This document shows positions 15,434-24,283 of a stretch of DNA of 64,000 nucleotides, piece by piece (the first letter of the stretch is position 1; each line of letters opens with the position of its first letter). Source of the stretch: Natronospirillum operosum (GTDB lineage Bacteria; Pseudomonadota; Gammaproteobacteria; Pseudomonadales; Natronospirillaceae); assembly GCF_004768465.1 (NCBI RefSeq), contig NZ_SRMF01000012.1:30535-94534 (forward strand), read 5' to 3'. The position numbers and the translations under genes are program-made. Below the pieces are notes generated by a model that had not been told where the DNA came from, searched no databases, and saw only the letters and a list, made by a program, of their open reading frames with translations.

Positions 15434-17524
15434 TTACCACAGACTGCCATTTGGCGCTATATCCAACAACCGACGCAGGTCGGCCTGCATGGCCTTGCGA
15501 TCCGCCAGATGCAGCGCCTGCTGCACCTCCGGCCAGGTCTGCTGCCACCAGAGACGACGCACCGCCACCGAGCTCAATACAGGTTCGGGGCCGGTGTGCT
15601 GCTGCGCCAGGCAAGCCCACCAGGCCTTGGCCAGGATCGGCTGCAGGCTCGCCTCCGGCTGGTGACTGCGGCACCAATGGGTCAGCCGCTCGCACTCCAG
15701 CGCCGACAGCGTCGGGGCAGGCAGCGCCCGTGCCAGCGCCAGTAGCGTGTGTTCCGGTTCCAGTCGGCGCGCCTGCTCTGGATGCAGCAGGACGCTCTCT
15801 CCCAGCAGCCTGGCATTGTCCTGACTGAATGCGGCCGCCCGCTCCTGCAGCGGCCGCAGCATCAGCAGCGACAGCTGGCCACTGGCCGCTTCCGGTTGTC
15901 GGCCCAGCCGCACCGGCACAAAGTCGGCCCGGACCCAGAAGTCCAGCAGCTCCGGGGTCAGGCCAAAGGCCGCCGCCAGATAATCTGCGCCCTGATCAGC
16001 AGCCTGCCGGGTCAGCGTTTGCACCAGTTGGCGGGCAATGCCCCGGCGGCGCCAGCCCGGATGCACGACCAGGCGCCAGACCCGCCAGCCGGTCCAGTGG
16101 GCGGCCGGCCGATGACCCAGTTGGCCAAGCAGGCTCTGTTTGGCCAGTTGCTGTGGCGGTCGCCGCTGGCCGGCCCATATGGCTGCGGCCAACGACGGCT
16201 CCAGTTGGGGTTCATGCAGCGCCACCAGGAGGCCCACGAGGCGGTTATTGTCAAAGGCACCCAGCGCCAGCAGGTCCGGGTTGTCGATACACTGGCGCAG
16301 GTCATCGGGTCGGGTCTGATAGTGTGCCGTGGCCAGCAGTTGCACCCAGTCTTCGCACCATTCGGGTCGGTGCACCACCTGCGCCAGCGGCAGTTCGCGG
16401 ATCACCAACTGATCTGCAGTAGCAGTATCCTGCGGTCGATCGGCCTGCCATTCCAGCGGCTCTCGCACCGGATAGAGCAGGGACTGGCGCAGCGCTCGCG
16501 CCATGACATCATCACTGCGCCAGCGGATGGCCTGCTGCAGGCGTACATGCGTCAGTTCCCGGGCCTGCTGCTGCAGCCAGGGCAGAAAACGCAGCAGAAA
16601 GCCCTGGCCACTGCCTTCATAACCCTCGGTGGTGGTGGCACAGACCAGCCGGCGGCTGCGTGCAAACAGGGTCTGCAGACGCGACACGCCCAGCATGGCC
16701 GCTTCGTCGGCCAGCACCAGATCGCCCGCATCCGGCTCAGCCAGCCACTGGTCCCAGGTGCAGAAGCGGGGCGCCTGTACCGCTGGCAGGTCTGCGGTCA
16801 CTTCGGCCCAGCCGCTTTGCAGGCTGCGCAAGGGCTCGCCCTGCGGCGCCAGGCAGGTCAGGCGCTGCCCCTGATGAGCCAGCGCCCGGGCCGCCAGCAA
16901 CAGGGCCATGGTTTTGCCATGGCCGCGCGCGGCGGTCATGACAAGGGCAGAGCCCTCGGCTGCTGCAGCCAGATCGATGATGGCCCGGGTGGCCGCAGCC
17001 TGATCCGCAGTGAGTGGTTGGCGCACCGGGCTGTGCAAGTGGGGCGCCGCCGCCTCAGGGGCCGGCAGCTCGGCCACCTGGCTGAGCACCCGGGCGCCCT
17101 GCGCCAGCACCGCCTGGCGCCAGTGTACAAACCAGTTCGAGGCCTGCCCCGGCTGCCAGCCGAACCGTTCGGAACAATCCGGGTTGAGCAGAATAACCAG
17201 CTGACCGCCGGCGCGCACGGCACCGGCCGCCTGCGTCAGGTGGTTGAGGTGCCAGCCCTGGCGCCAGTCTAGAACCAGGCGATCCACGGTCTGCCCCAGC
17301 AGGCGATAAAGCTGTCGGCTGGGAAGGGTCTCGGGCCAGTTGTCTTCGGAGTCGGGCTCGGGTGTGACCCACAGGGTCCGGTCGCTGCCGGTATGGGCCT
17401 GCTCGGCAAGGGCAGGGATGGCCTGCGCCAGGGCCGTGTCGTCACCTTCCAGCAACCACCATTGCCGATCCGGCAGCCGGCTCAGGGCGGGGCGGGATGT
17501 CTGGTCGGGAGTGGGCACAGCCAT
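15434..17524 (-). CDS. tmcA: tRNA(Met) cytidine acetyltransferase TmcA
   Basis: This 696-residue enzyme uses ATP and acetyl-CoA to form N4-acetylcytidine at the wobble base of elongator tRNA(Met). The N-terminal DUF1726-like part is followed by an RNA-helicase-type ATPase domain with Walker A VMTAARGHGKTMALL (about residue 200) and Walker B DLVLADEAAML. A GNAT acetyltransferase domain near 400-540 includes VHPGWRRRGIARQLVQ, the acetyl-CoA loop. Length and order match the family. It begins immediately after the prolyl aminopeptidase stop codon and is probably translated from the same message. Confidence 0.95.
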   Translation of the reverse strand: MAVPTPDQTSRPALSRLPDRQWWLLEGDDTALAQAIPALAEQAHTGSDRTLWVTPEPDSEDNWPETLPSRQLYRLLGQTVDRLVLDWRQGWHLNHLTQAAGAVRAGGQLVILLNPDCSERFGWQPGQASNWFVHWRQAVLAQGARVLSQVAELPAPEAAAPHLHSPVRQPLTADQAAATRAIIDLAAAAEGSALVMTAARGHGKTMALLLAARALAHQGQRLTCLAPQGEPLRSLQSGWAEVTADLPAVQAPRFCTWDQWLAEPDAGDLVLADEAAMLGVSRLQTLFARSRRLVCATTTEGYEGSGQGFLLRFLPWLQQQARELTHVRLQQAIRWRSDDVMARALRQSLLYPVREPLEWQADRPQDTATADQLVIRELPLAQVVHRPEWCEDWVQLLATAHYQTRPDDLRQCIDNPDLLALGAFDNNRLVGLLVALHEPQLEPSLAAAIWAGQRRPPQQLAKQSLLGQLGHRPAAHWTGWRVWRLVVHPGWRRRGIARQLVQTLTRQAADQGADYLAAAFGLTPELLDFWVRADFVPVRLGRQPEAASGQLSLLMLRPLQERAAAFSQDNARLLGESVLLHPEQARRLEPEHTLLALARALPAPTLSALECERLTHWCRSHQPEASLQPILAKAWWACLAQQHTGPEPVLSSVAVRRLWWQQTWPEVQQALHLADRKAMQADLRRLLDIAPNGSLW

Positions 17525-17527
17525 GGC

Positions 17528-18490
17528 TCAGGCGGAGCTTTCGGGCGCACCCAGCATATGCGCCAGGTCCTCAGCCGCCTTGACCAGGCCATCCACCATG
17601 GCCGGATCATGCGCCGAGTGACCGGCCTCGCGGATGATTTCCAGACGGGCGCCGGGCCAGGCCTGTTTCAGATCCCAGGCGTTGCTGACCGGGCAGACCA
17701 TGTCATAGCGACCATGCACCAGAATGGCCGGATGCTCGGCCAGCCTGTCCATGCCCGCCAGCAGCGGCTGCGGCAGCCACTCATCCCGACCGGAGAAATA
17801 ATGGGTACAGAGGCGGGCCATGCTGTAGGCCGTGTGATGACCGATCATGCGCGCCACCGTCTTGGGTGACGGTTTCAGCGTTGCAATCAGCCCTTCCCAG
17901 GCGGCCCAGGCGCGGGCGGCGCGGGACCGCTCCAGTTCATCCGGGCCCGTCAGACGTCGATGATAGGAGGTCAGAAAGGGGCTCTCATCACCCACCGCCT
18001 GCCGGAACTTCTGCCAGTGCTCGGGAAACACGTGGCCGGCACCGCCTTCGTAGAGCCAGTTCAGGTCCTCATCACGGCACAGGAAAACACCGCGCAGCAG
18101 AAAACCCAGTACGCGCTCGGGGTAGGTCTGGCCATAGAGCAGCGCCAGGGTGGTCCCCCAGGAACCGCCAAAACAGAGCCAGCGCTCTATGCCGAGACGC
18201 CTGCGAATCTGTTCGATATCAGCCAGCAGATGGCGCGGGGTATTGTCTTCCAGGCTGCCATGCGGGGTCGAGTGCCCACAGCCGCGCTGGTCGAACTGGA
18301 TCATGCGATAGTGTTGCGGATTGAAGAACTGCCGGTCGCGTTCGCTGCTGCCCACACCCGGGCCACCATGCAGCATCAGTACCGGTATGCCATCCGGGTG
18401 CCCGCTCTCGGCGACCCAGAGACTGTGCCCGTCACCCACCGCCAGGTGTTGCTCCCGGTAGGGCTGGATTTCGGGATGATAGTAGCGCAT
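17528..18490 (-). CDS. pip: Prolyl aminopeptidase
   Basis: This 320-residue alpha/beta hydrolase releases N-terminal proline from peptides. Typical features are VLMLHGGPGVGSS (about 38-50, oxyanion HGGP), FDQRGCGHSTPH (about 66-77), nucleophile elbow CFGGSWGTTLALLY (about 107-120), the late aspartate in VHGRYDMVCPV, and His in EAGHSAHDPAM. The ATG after GGAG begins at the conserved family N-terminus. It is the first gene of a run into tmcA, the phosphatase and dtd. Confidence 0.95.
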   Translation of the reverse strand: MRYYHPEIQPYREQHLAVGDGHSLWVAESGHPDGIPVLMLHGGPGVGSSERDRQFFNPQHYRMIQFDQRGCGHSTPHGSLEDNTPRHLLADIEQIRRRLGIERWLCFGGSWGTTLALLYGQTYPERVLGFLLRGVFLCRDEDLNWLYEGGAGHVFPEHWQKFRQAVGDESPFLTSYHRRLTGPDELERSRAARAWAAWEGLIATLKPSPKTVARMIGHHTAYSMARLCTHYFSGRDEWLPQPLLAGMDRLAEHPAILVHGRYDMVCPVSNAWDLKQAWPGARLEIIREAGHSAHDPAMVDGLVKAAEDLAHMLGAPESSA

Positions 18491-18689
18491 GCACAGCTCC
18501 GGTTGGGCAAACAGGAATTCAGCCCATCTACTATATAGGGTTCCCCGAGGTTCGGAAACCACACCCGAGGAGAGGGCGAATCAGCGCGTATTCAAATATT
18601 GTGAACCAGGGTTTCAGATGTTTCCGCTGTCTCGCCGTTCGCTAATGGGGCAGACTGCGGACCGGTTTTCAGTATGACAGGAGGCAGCA

Positions 18690-19673
18690 ATGGGTCTGCT
18701 TGTAGAAGGGCAATGGCACGACAAATGGTACGACACCGGCAAGACGGGCGGCCGCTTCAAGCGTGAAGAGGCGCAGTTCCGCTCCTGGGTGACGGCCGAC
18801 GGCAGTGCCGGGCCGACCGGGCAGGACGGGTTCCGGGCCGAATCCGGACGCTACCACCTCTTTGTGTCCATGGCCTGCCCCTGGGCCCACCGGACGCTGA
18901 TTGTCCGTCATCTGAAAGGGCTGGACGCACACATCGGCGTCAGTGTGGTGCACCCGGACATGCTGTCCAATGGCTGGGAATACAGCGGCCCGACGCTGGA
19001 TTCACCGACCCCAGTCGGCGACCAGTTGTATGGCCATGATTTCCATTACCAGCTCTATCTGAAGGCTGACAGACACTACACCGGGCGCGTTACAGTGCCG
19101 GTGCTGTGGGACCGCGAGCGCGAGACCATGGTCAGCAACGAGTCCGCCGACATCATCCGCATGTTCAACAGTGCCTTCGATGACATCACCGGCAATACCG
19201 ACGACTTCTACCCGGAGTCGCTGCGCGCCGACATTGATGCCATCAACGAGCGGGTTTATCACACCGTCAACAATGGTGTTTACAAGACCGGCTTTGCGAC
19301 CACCCAGCAAGCCTACGAGGAAGCCTTTACCGACCTCTTCGACAGTCTCGACTGGCTGGATGAGCTGCTGGGTGAACGACGCTACCTGGCCGGTGATCGC
19401 ATCACCGAGGCCGACTGGCGGCTGTTTACCACCCTGGTGCGTTTCGATGCCGTCTATGTGGGGCACTTCAAGTGCAACCTGCGGCGCATTGCGGACTACC
19501 CGAACCTGAGTGGTTATCTGCGCGAGCTGTATCAGCAGCCGGGTATTGCCGCCACCGTGGACATGACCCATATCAAGCGGCACTACTATTACAGCCACGA
19601 CACCATCAACCCGACCCGGATCGTGCCCAAGGGGCCGGCACTGAACCTGGACGCACCGCACGGGCGGGGATGA
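18690..19673 (+). CDS. yqjG: Glutathionyl-hydroquinone reductase
   Basis: This 327-residue Xi-class glutathione transferase has the catalytic cysteine Cys63 in SMACPWAHRTLI, the N-terminal block FRSWVTADGSAGPTG, and the C-terminal helical domain with LAGDRITEADWRLFTTLVRFD (about 231-251) and GHFKCNLRRI. These enzymes reduce glutathionyl-hydroquinones and help detoxify quinones in the cytoplasm. AGGAGGC precedes the ATG. It is monocistronic; the following gene is convergent beyond a REP-like element. Confidence 0.95.
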   Translation: MGLLVEGQWHDKWYDTGKTGGRFKREEAQFRSWVTADGSAGPTGQDGFRAESGRYHLFVSMACPWAHRTLIVRHLKGLDAHIGVSVVHPDMLSNGWEYSGPTLDSPTPVGDQLYGHDFHYQLYLKADRHYTGRVTVPVLWDRERETMVSNESADIIRMFNSAFDDITGNTDDFYPESLRADIDAINERVYHTVNNGVYKTGFATTQQAYEEAFTDLFDSLDWLDELLGERRYLAGDRITEADWRLFTTLVRFDAVYVGHFKCNLRRIADYPNLSGYLRELYQQPGIAATVDMTHIKRHYYYSHDTINPTRIVPKGPALNLDAPHGRG

Positions 19674-19699
19674 GGAAGAGCAACAGGGGGCTGCATATC

Positions 19700-19751
19700 T
19701 GTAGGCGGTGAGCCTTGCTCACGCATGCGTGGCCGAGGGCCACAGCCTACA
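19700..19751. repeat. REP-like element: inverted pair with two inner hairpins
   Basis: The 52-bp element has outer arms TGTAGGC (19700-19706) and GCCTACA (19745-19751). Between them are two perfect hairpins, GTGAGC-CTT-GCTCAC (19708-19722) and GTGGCC-GAG-GGCCAC (19729-19743), separated by the palindrome GCATGC. Each half resembles the Pseudomonas-type REP (GTAGG, then a G+C hairpin), so this is a BIME-like inverted REP doublet between convergent genes. It could also end transcription of one or both. Confidence 0.8.
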
Positions 19752-19763
19752 AATGAGGCGGAC

Positions 19764-20711
19764 CTACAGCAAACCGATCTCGCGCAGGCGCTCTTGCAGG
19801 AACTCATGGGCCGTAATCGGGGCATACCGCTGCGGGTTGTCCGCGCTCACACACTGCGGCAGTACGCTCAGGTCCATATCCGGATTGGGATGCAGAAAGA
19901 ACGGCACCGAGTAGCGGCTGACTCTGGCCGCCGGGCCGGTGGGGTTGACCACCCGATGGGTGGTGCTGGGCAGCAGGCCATTGGTCAGTCGCTGCAGAAT
20001 GTCGCCGATATTGACCACTATGGTGCCGGGCAGCAGGGACACCGGCACCCAGTCGCCCTGCCGGCTCTGGATCTCGAGCCCGGACTGGCGCGAGCCGACC
20101 AGCAGGGTAATCAGATTGATGTCTTCATGCGCGGCGGCACGCAGACTGCCGGCCGGAGGCTCGTCAGGCAGCGGCGGATAATGCAGCACGCGCAGTATGC
20201 TGTTGCCCTGGTCGGTACGGGCAGCAAACCAGTCCGCTGGCAAGTCCAGATAGCGGGCCAGCGCCTGCAGTAGCTGCTGCCCCACACGCTCCAGTTCGGC
20301 ATAGAGCGTCAGCGCCGCCGCTCTGAAGGCCGGCTGCTCCTGCGGCCAGATATTGGGTTGCAGCTGCGCGTAGCGGGGCGCCGCCAGTTCGCGCCCGACA
20401 TGCCAGAATTCTTTCAGATCGTGCACCGCCGCCCCCTTCGCCACCTCGCGCGCAAAGGGCGTATAGCCCCGGGCGCCGCCCGGGCTGCCGGCATACTGCA
20501 GCTTGGTGGCTGCGGGCAGGGCAAACAGGGCTTCCGCAGCATCCAGGGCATGCTCGATCACTGCGTCCGGCACACCGTGCTGCTGCACCCCCACAAACCC
20601 CCATTGCCGATAGGCCCGACCCAGGCATCGGGCAAACTCGTCCGGCTGCCGGGCCTGCTCACGCAGATCGAACACGGGAATGGTGTGCTCTGGCGCTGCG
20701 GTTTCACTCAT
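19764..20711 (-). CDS. 2-oxoglutarate/Fe(II)-dependent dioxygenase, isopenicillin N synthase family
   Basis: This 315-residue protein shows the N-terminal DIOX_N pattern (IPVFDLREQ, YRQWGFVGVQQHGVP) and the jelly-roll core with the iron triad H-x-D-type residues in AAAHEDINLITLLVG (about 187-201) and THRVVNP (about 250-256). The conserved Arg in RVSRYSVPFF anchors 2-oxoglutarate. Bacterial relatives oxidise small molecules; the substrate is unknown. It starts 17 bp after the IadA-like gene on the same strand, so they likely form an operon. Confidence 0.9.
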   Translation of the reverse strand: MSETAAPEHTIPVFDLREQARQPDEFARCLGRAYRQWGFVGVQQHGVPDAVIEHALDAAEALFALPAATKLQYAGSPGGARGYTPFAREVAKGAAVHDLKEFWHVGRELAAPRYAQLQPNIWPQEQPAFRAAALTLYAELERVGQQLLQALARYLDLPADWFAARTDQGNSILRVLHYPPLPDEPPAGSLRAAAHEDINLITLLVGSRQSGLEIQSRQGDWVPVSLLPGTIVVNIGDILQRLTNGLLPSTTHRVVNPTGPAARVSRYSVPFFLHPNPDMDLSVLPQCVSADNPQRYAPITAHEFLQERLREIGLL

Positions 20712-20728
20712 GGCGCACAGTCTCCGCT

Positions 20729-21889
20729 TCAGTCGGGCCAGCGGCGCACCACGCCGCCACTGATCACCCCCAGCACCTCATGGTGCTCCGACCACAGCAC
20801 CAGATCGGCGTCGGCCCCGGCCTCCAGACGCCCCTTGCGCGGCAGACCCAGGGTCTCGGCCGGGTTCAGCGATACGGTACGCAGCAATGTCTCAAAGCTC
20901 AGCCCCACATCACGCACACCGCGCTGCACCGCATCCGCCAGGCTGTCCAGGCGCCCCATGCCAACGCGCAGAAAACGGCCTTCGGCATCGAATTCGGGCA
21001 GGCTGGCATAGGCATCGCTGGACAATGTGATGCGATCACCCGGCACGCCGGCGGCCAGCGCTTCGGCAACTGCCAGCGGACTGTCCACATCCCCGGCCGC
21101 CAGCAGGCCTGCATTGGTGGTGGCGGTAAAGTCGATGGTGCCGCCTTCGCGGGCAAAGCGACAACCCTGCTGCAACAGGTCTCGGGTGCGGTTGATATGG
21201 GTGGGGTAGAAGTGCGACAGGCGCACCGGATAGTTCTCGGCCGCCTCGAACAGCACATTCAGCCCGGCGTCATGATCCCCCACATGGATACTCAGTACAC
21301 CCTGCTTGCCGCCCAGCATGGCGCCTACGCGCACCTCTGAAGCCAGACGGGCCAGTTCGGCGGCACTGGGATGGCTGCCCCGATGATCGGCAATGGCGAC
21401 TTCGCCGACGCCGATGACCTCCGGAATCCAGGCCAGATCGGTCTGTACCGAGCCGGTCAGGGTACGGATGGGCAGATGATAGTTGCCGGCATAGATATGG
21501 GCCGACACCCCGGCGGTGGCGAGCAGGCGGGCATGGGCCAGCAGTTCGGTGTGACTGCGCTGCACCGCATCCGTGCCCAGGGCGCCGGTCACCGTGGTCA
21601 CCCCACTGAGCCAGGCATCTTCGGGTGGCATGGCCGGCATGCGCGAGCCATAGCCTCCTTCGCCGCCACCGCCAGTGATATGGGTCAGGGTATCGACCAG
21701 TCCGGGGCTGACCACGGCGCCCTGTGCATCCATTTCGTGCAGGCCGGGCAGGCCGGTGATCTCAATTGAGGCATCCACGGCCAGAATGCGGCCTTCCACC
21801 ATCAGCAGATCACGCAGGCCGAGGGGCCGGGGGGCATAAACCCGGGCGTTGCGTAGCAACAACGGGGGATTGGCGGACTGAGGGGTCAT
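20729..21889 (-). CDS. iadA: Isoaspartyl dipeptidase-like amidohydrolase (IadA family), altered metal site
   Basis: This 386-residue amidohydrolase aligns along its whole length with Iad[10 protein letters not shown] (about 75-83), [50 protein letters not shown] and [14 protein letters not shown]. The two later metal histidines and the final aspartate are present. The first metal motif, H-x-H in E. coli IadA, reads L-T-H, and the carbamylated lysine (Lys162 in E. coli, within VIGVKCAI) is not seen (VIGVGEVAI). It may be mononuclear or act on another substrate. The start is the ATG after AGAGGAC. It is co-directional with the dioxygenase gene. Confidence 0.85.
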   Translation of the reverse strand: MTPQSANPPLLLRNARVYAPRPLGLRDLLMVEGRILAVDASIEITGLPGLHEMDAQGAVVSPGLVDTLTHITGGGGEGGYGSRMPAMPPEDAWLSGVTTVTGALGTDAVQRSHTELLAHARLLATAGVSAHIYAGNYHLPIRTLTGSVQTDLAWIPEVIGVGEVAIADHRGSHPSAAELARLASEVRVGAMLGGKQGVLSIHVGDHDAGLNVLFEAAENYPVRLSHFYPTHINRTRDLLQQGCRFAREGGTIDFTATTNAGLLAAGDVDSPLAVAEALAAGVPGDRITLSSDAYASLPEFDAEGRFLRVGMGRLDSLADAVQRGVRDVGLSFETLLRTVSLNPAETLGLPRKGRLEAGADADLVLWSEHHEVLGVISGGVVRRWPD

Positions 21890-22241
21890 GGTGTCCTCTG
21901 CTGAAGTGCTGTGCAGTCTGCTTGACGGGCATCGTCGGCTCGGGCGTATTCTTGACGCCATTGCCTGCAAATTTGTGGCAAAATGCTCTGGCGCCGATCT
22001 TGCTTCGGATCGGGTTCGGGCAATCGCTGCGCTCTTACCTTACCAGAGCACGATCAGAGCCAATACCGGGACCGGTTTGGCTTTGCGAACAGATGCTTTG
22101 GTTTTGCGACAGCAGAATTGCAATGGTCAGTGCCATGATGCTTTAGTGTGCGTCAAACTGGCACAACAACAACTGCCGGCCTCGCGAGGCAGCGCGATCC
22201 AGAGGCTGCGAGCCGGCACCGCAACAGATTCGGGAGTCATC
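21890..22241. promoter_or_regulatory. Divergent intergenic region, iadA-like and ABC ATPase genes, with TTTGCGA motif copy 1
   Basis: This 352-bp gap holds no convincing gene. It contains TTTGCGAACA (22082-22091) and TTTGCGACA (22103-22111), whose starts are 21 bp apart, followed by TTGCA at 22118-22122. The same arrangement recurs upstream of the second binding-protein gene at 23925-23954. The motif ends about 130 bp before the ATPase start codon. Confidence 0.6.
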
Positions 22242-23012
22242 ATGTCTGACGCACACCCACCGCTGGTGGTTCAGGATATCCATAAATCTTTCGGCGACAC
22301 CGAGGTCTTGAAGGGTATCTCCATCACTGCCCACAAAGGTGATGTGATTTCCATGATCGGCTCATCAGGCTCCGGCAAGAGCACCTTTCTGCGTTGCATC
22401 AATCTGCTGGAGATTCCCAACCAGGGCGAGATCCGGGTCCATGGTGAAGAGATTCTGTTTCGCGGCGACGGGCATGACCGGCGCCCGGTGGATGCCAAAC
22501 AGGTACAGCGCATCCGGGCCCGCCTGTCCATGGTATTCCAGAGTTTCAATCTGTGGTCGCACATGACCGCGCTGCAGAATGTCATTGAAGCCCCGATACA
22601 GGTGCTGGGCCTGAAGCGGGATGAGGCCATTGCACGAGGTGAGGCCCTGCTGCGCAAGGTCGGCCTCTATGAACGCAAGGACGCCTACCCGGCACAGATG
22701 TCCGGGGGCCAGCAGCAGCGTGCCGCCATTGCCCGCGCCCTGGCCATGGAGCCGGAGGTGCTGCTGTTCGACGAGCCCACCTCGGCACTGGACCCGGAAC
22801 TGGTCGGTGAGGTCCTGCAGGTCATGCGTGACCTGGCCCGCGAAGGTCGTACCATGGTCGTGGTCACCCATGAGATGGGCTTTGCGCGTGACGTGTCCAG
22901 TCAGGTATTGTTCCTGCATCAGGGTCGGCTGGAAGAACAGGGCGAGCCGAAGGAGCTGTTTGGCAACCCCAAATCCGAACGCCTGCGCGCCTTTCTGAAA
23001 CCCAAGTACTGA
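22242..23012 (+). CDS. Polar amino acid ABC transporter ATP-binding protein (HisP/GltL type)
   Basis: This 256-residue ATPase has Walker [10 protein letters not shown] (about 39-47), the Q-loop [10 protein letters not shown], signature [15 protein letters not shown] (about 153-167), Walker [20 protein letters not shown] and switch histidine VVTHEMGFA. The insert [14 protein letters not shown] and overall length fit the polar amino acid group. It starts after CGGGAG and heads a cluster with two binding proteins and two permeases. It would power import across the inner membrane. Confidence 0.95.
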   Translation: MSDAHPPLVVQDIHKSFGDTEVLKGISITAHKGDVISMIGSSGSGKSTFLRCINLLEIPNQGEIRVHGEEILFRGDGHDRRPVDAKQVQRIRARLSMVFQSFNLWSHMTALQNVIEAPIQVLGLKRDEAIARGEALLRKVGLYERKDAYPAQMSGGQQQRAAIARALAMEPEVLLFDEPTSALDPELVGEVLQVMRDLAREGRTMVVVTHEMGFARDVSSQVLFLHQGRLEEQGEPKELFGNPKSERLRAFLKPKY

Positions 23013-23023
23013 GCTTCCGCCCC

Positions 23024-23821
23024 ATGACCGACAAGAGCCGCTACATAGCGCCCCTGATCGTCTTCTCGCTGGCCATTGCCGCGTCCCTGTTCGTGCTTGA
23101 CCTGTACCGGGTCGAGCCACAGGACCGCACCATCCGCATGGCCGTGGATGTGCCCTATGAACCCTTCGAATACTATGATTCCGATGGCAATCTGACCGGC
23201 TTCGAGATCGAGCTGGGTGAGGCCGTCTGCGAGGAAATGGGGCTGTACTGTCAGTGGGTCGTGCAGGCCTGGGACGACATCATTCCCGGCCTGCTGGACC
23301 GCCGTTACGAAGTCATCTTTTCGTCCATGAGCATTACACCGGACCGCGCCGAGCGCGTGCTGTTCTCGGCCCCCTACTACACCACCCCCAGCGGCTGGTT
23401 TGCCCGTCAGGATGCCGGTTTCGATCCGCAGAGTCCGGCTTCCATGGTCGGTCTGCGGGTCGGGGTACAGCGCGGCACCATTCAGGACGACTATGTCACC
23501 GACTATCTGGAAGGCATTGATGTGCGCCGCTTCAGCACTGCGGATGACATCGTACTGGATCTCGAAGGCGGTCGACTGGATGCCATCTTTCTGGACTTCC
23601 CGGTCGGTGAGCAGACCATTCTGGGCCGCCCGGGCTATGCCGTCATTGGCGAGCCGGTCAACGAGCCGCGCCACATTTTCGGGGACGGTGTAGGCGCTGC
23701 CTTTCACCCGGACGAACAGGAACTGGCCGAAACCTTCAATGAAGGCCTGCGCCGGGTTAAGGAAAATGGCACCTATGAGGCCATCATGAACAACTACTTT
23801 GCTTATGACATCATGATCTGA
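23024..23821 (+). CDS. Amino acid ABC transporter binding protein, N-terminally anchored or secreted (first of two)
   Basis: This 265-residue solute-binding protein has a hydrophobic segment at about 9-26 (APLIVFSLAIAASLFVLD) with no clear cleavage site, so it may remain as a membrane anchor. The family-3 ligand-binding domain follows: VPYEPFEYYDSDGNLTGFEIELGEAV (about 44-69), DDIIPGLLDRRYEVIFSSMSITPDRAERVLFS and a C-terminal NENGTY-like block. It follows the ATPase gene by 11 bp. A second, clearly secreted binding protein is encoded 460 bp downstream. Confidence 0.9.
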   Translation: MTDKSRYIAPLIVFSLAIAASLFVLDLYRVEPQDRTIRMAVDVPYEPFEYYDSDGNLTGFEIELGEAVCEEMGLYCQWVVQAWDDIIPGLLDRRYEVIFSSMSITPDRAERVLFSAPYYTTPSGWFARQDAGFDPQSPASMVGLRVGVQRGTIQDDYVTDYLEGIDVRRFSTADDIVLDLEGGRLDAIFLDFPVGEQTILGRPGYAVIGEPVNEPRHIFGDGVGAAFHPDEQELAETFNEGLRRVKENGTYEAIMNNYFAYDIMI

Positions 23822-24283
23822 TGCGCAGTTGTGGCGCAGTGCCCTGCAGCCCGCGCCACATCAGTGCATGCGGACTTCAATGGAGGTTCATCAATACCCC
23901 GACGGCGCCAGGCAACGGTTTTGTTTTGCGAACAAATACTTGTTTTTTGCGACAGATCAATTGCTTTGGTGACAATGCTGGGGTGATATTGACTCTACAA
24001 TAACAATGACCAGAGCATGGCACAGGCGGTCAGAAAGCCCACTGCATCTGGTGTTGCGCCAGAGTAGTGCAGTTGATACTGGCCTTCCAGCCTGCGAATC
24101 CGACCGGTCAGGTCCGGACTACCCAGAGATTCAGCCAGGTATTGTTTTTGCGACAGGCACTGTTCTTGCTGACTGGTCCCTGCACCGTCAGTCCACTGGC
24201 AGCACGCCCATTCTGGGGCAGCCGGTCAGCATGGTTGAGTGAACGGAAGGTAAAACCAAACCGATAACAACGGAGACGCAACA
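23822..24283. promoter_or_regulatory. Regulatory gap before the second binding-protein gene, TTTGCGA motif copies 2 and 3
   Basis: This 462-bp region has no convincing gene. TTTGCGAACA (23925-23934) and TTTGCGACA (23946-23954) repeat the 21-bp-phased pair seen at 22082-22111, and flanking bases also match (GGTTT before; AATTGC and TTTGG or AATGG after). A third TTTGCGACA at 24147-24155 abuts a sigma-54-like promoter. The length and motif content point to a separate, regulated promoter for the binding protein. Confidence 0.65.
24155..24170 (+). promoter_or_regulatory. Sigma-54-like promoter (-24/-12)
   Basis: The sequence AGGCAC-TGTTC-TTGCT places GG at 24156-24157 and GC at 24168-24169 with exactly 10 bp between, as in the -24/-12 consensus TGGCAC-N5-TTGCW. 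Transcription would begin near 24180, about 100 nt before the binding-protein start codon. No enhancer-binding protein gene is nearby. Confidence 0.6.

Noticed and set aside
15749..17272. 507-codon open frame on the plus strand
   Set aside because: It is antisense to tmcA, has Gln/His/Arg-rich composition and no domain; a shadow of the GC-rich coding strand.
22100..22122. Second sigma-54 promoter upstream of the ATPase gene
   Set aside because: TTGCA is present at the -12 position but the -24 element would be GA instead of GG, so it is not called as a promoter; it is kept as part of the repeated motif.
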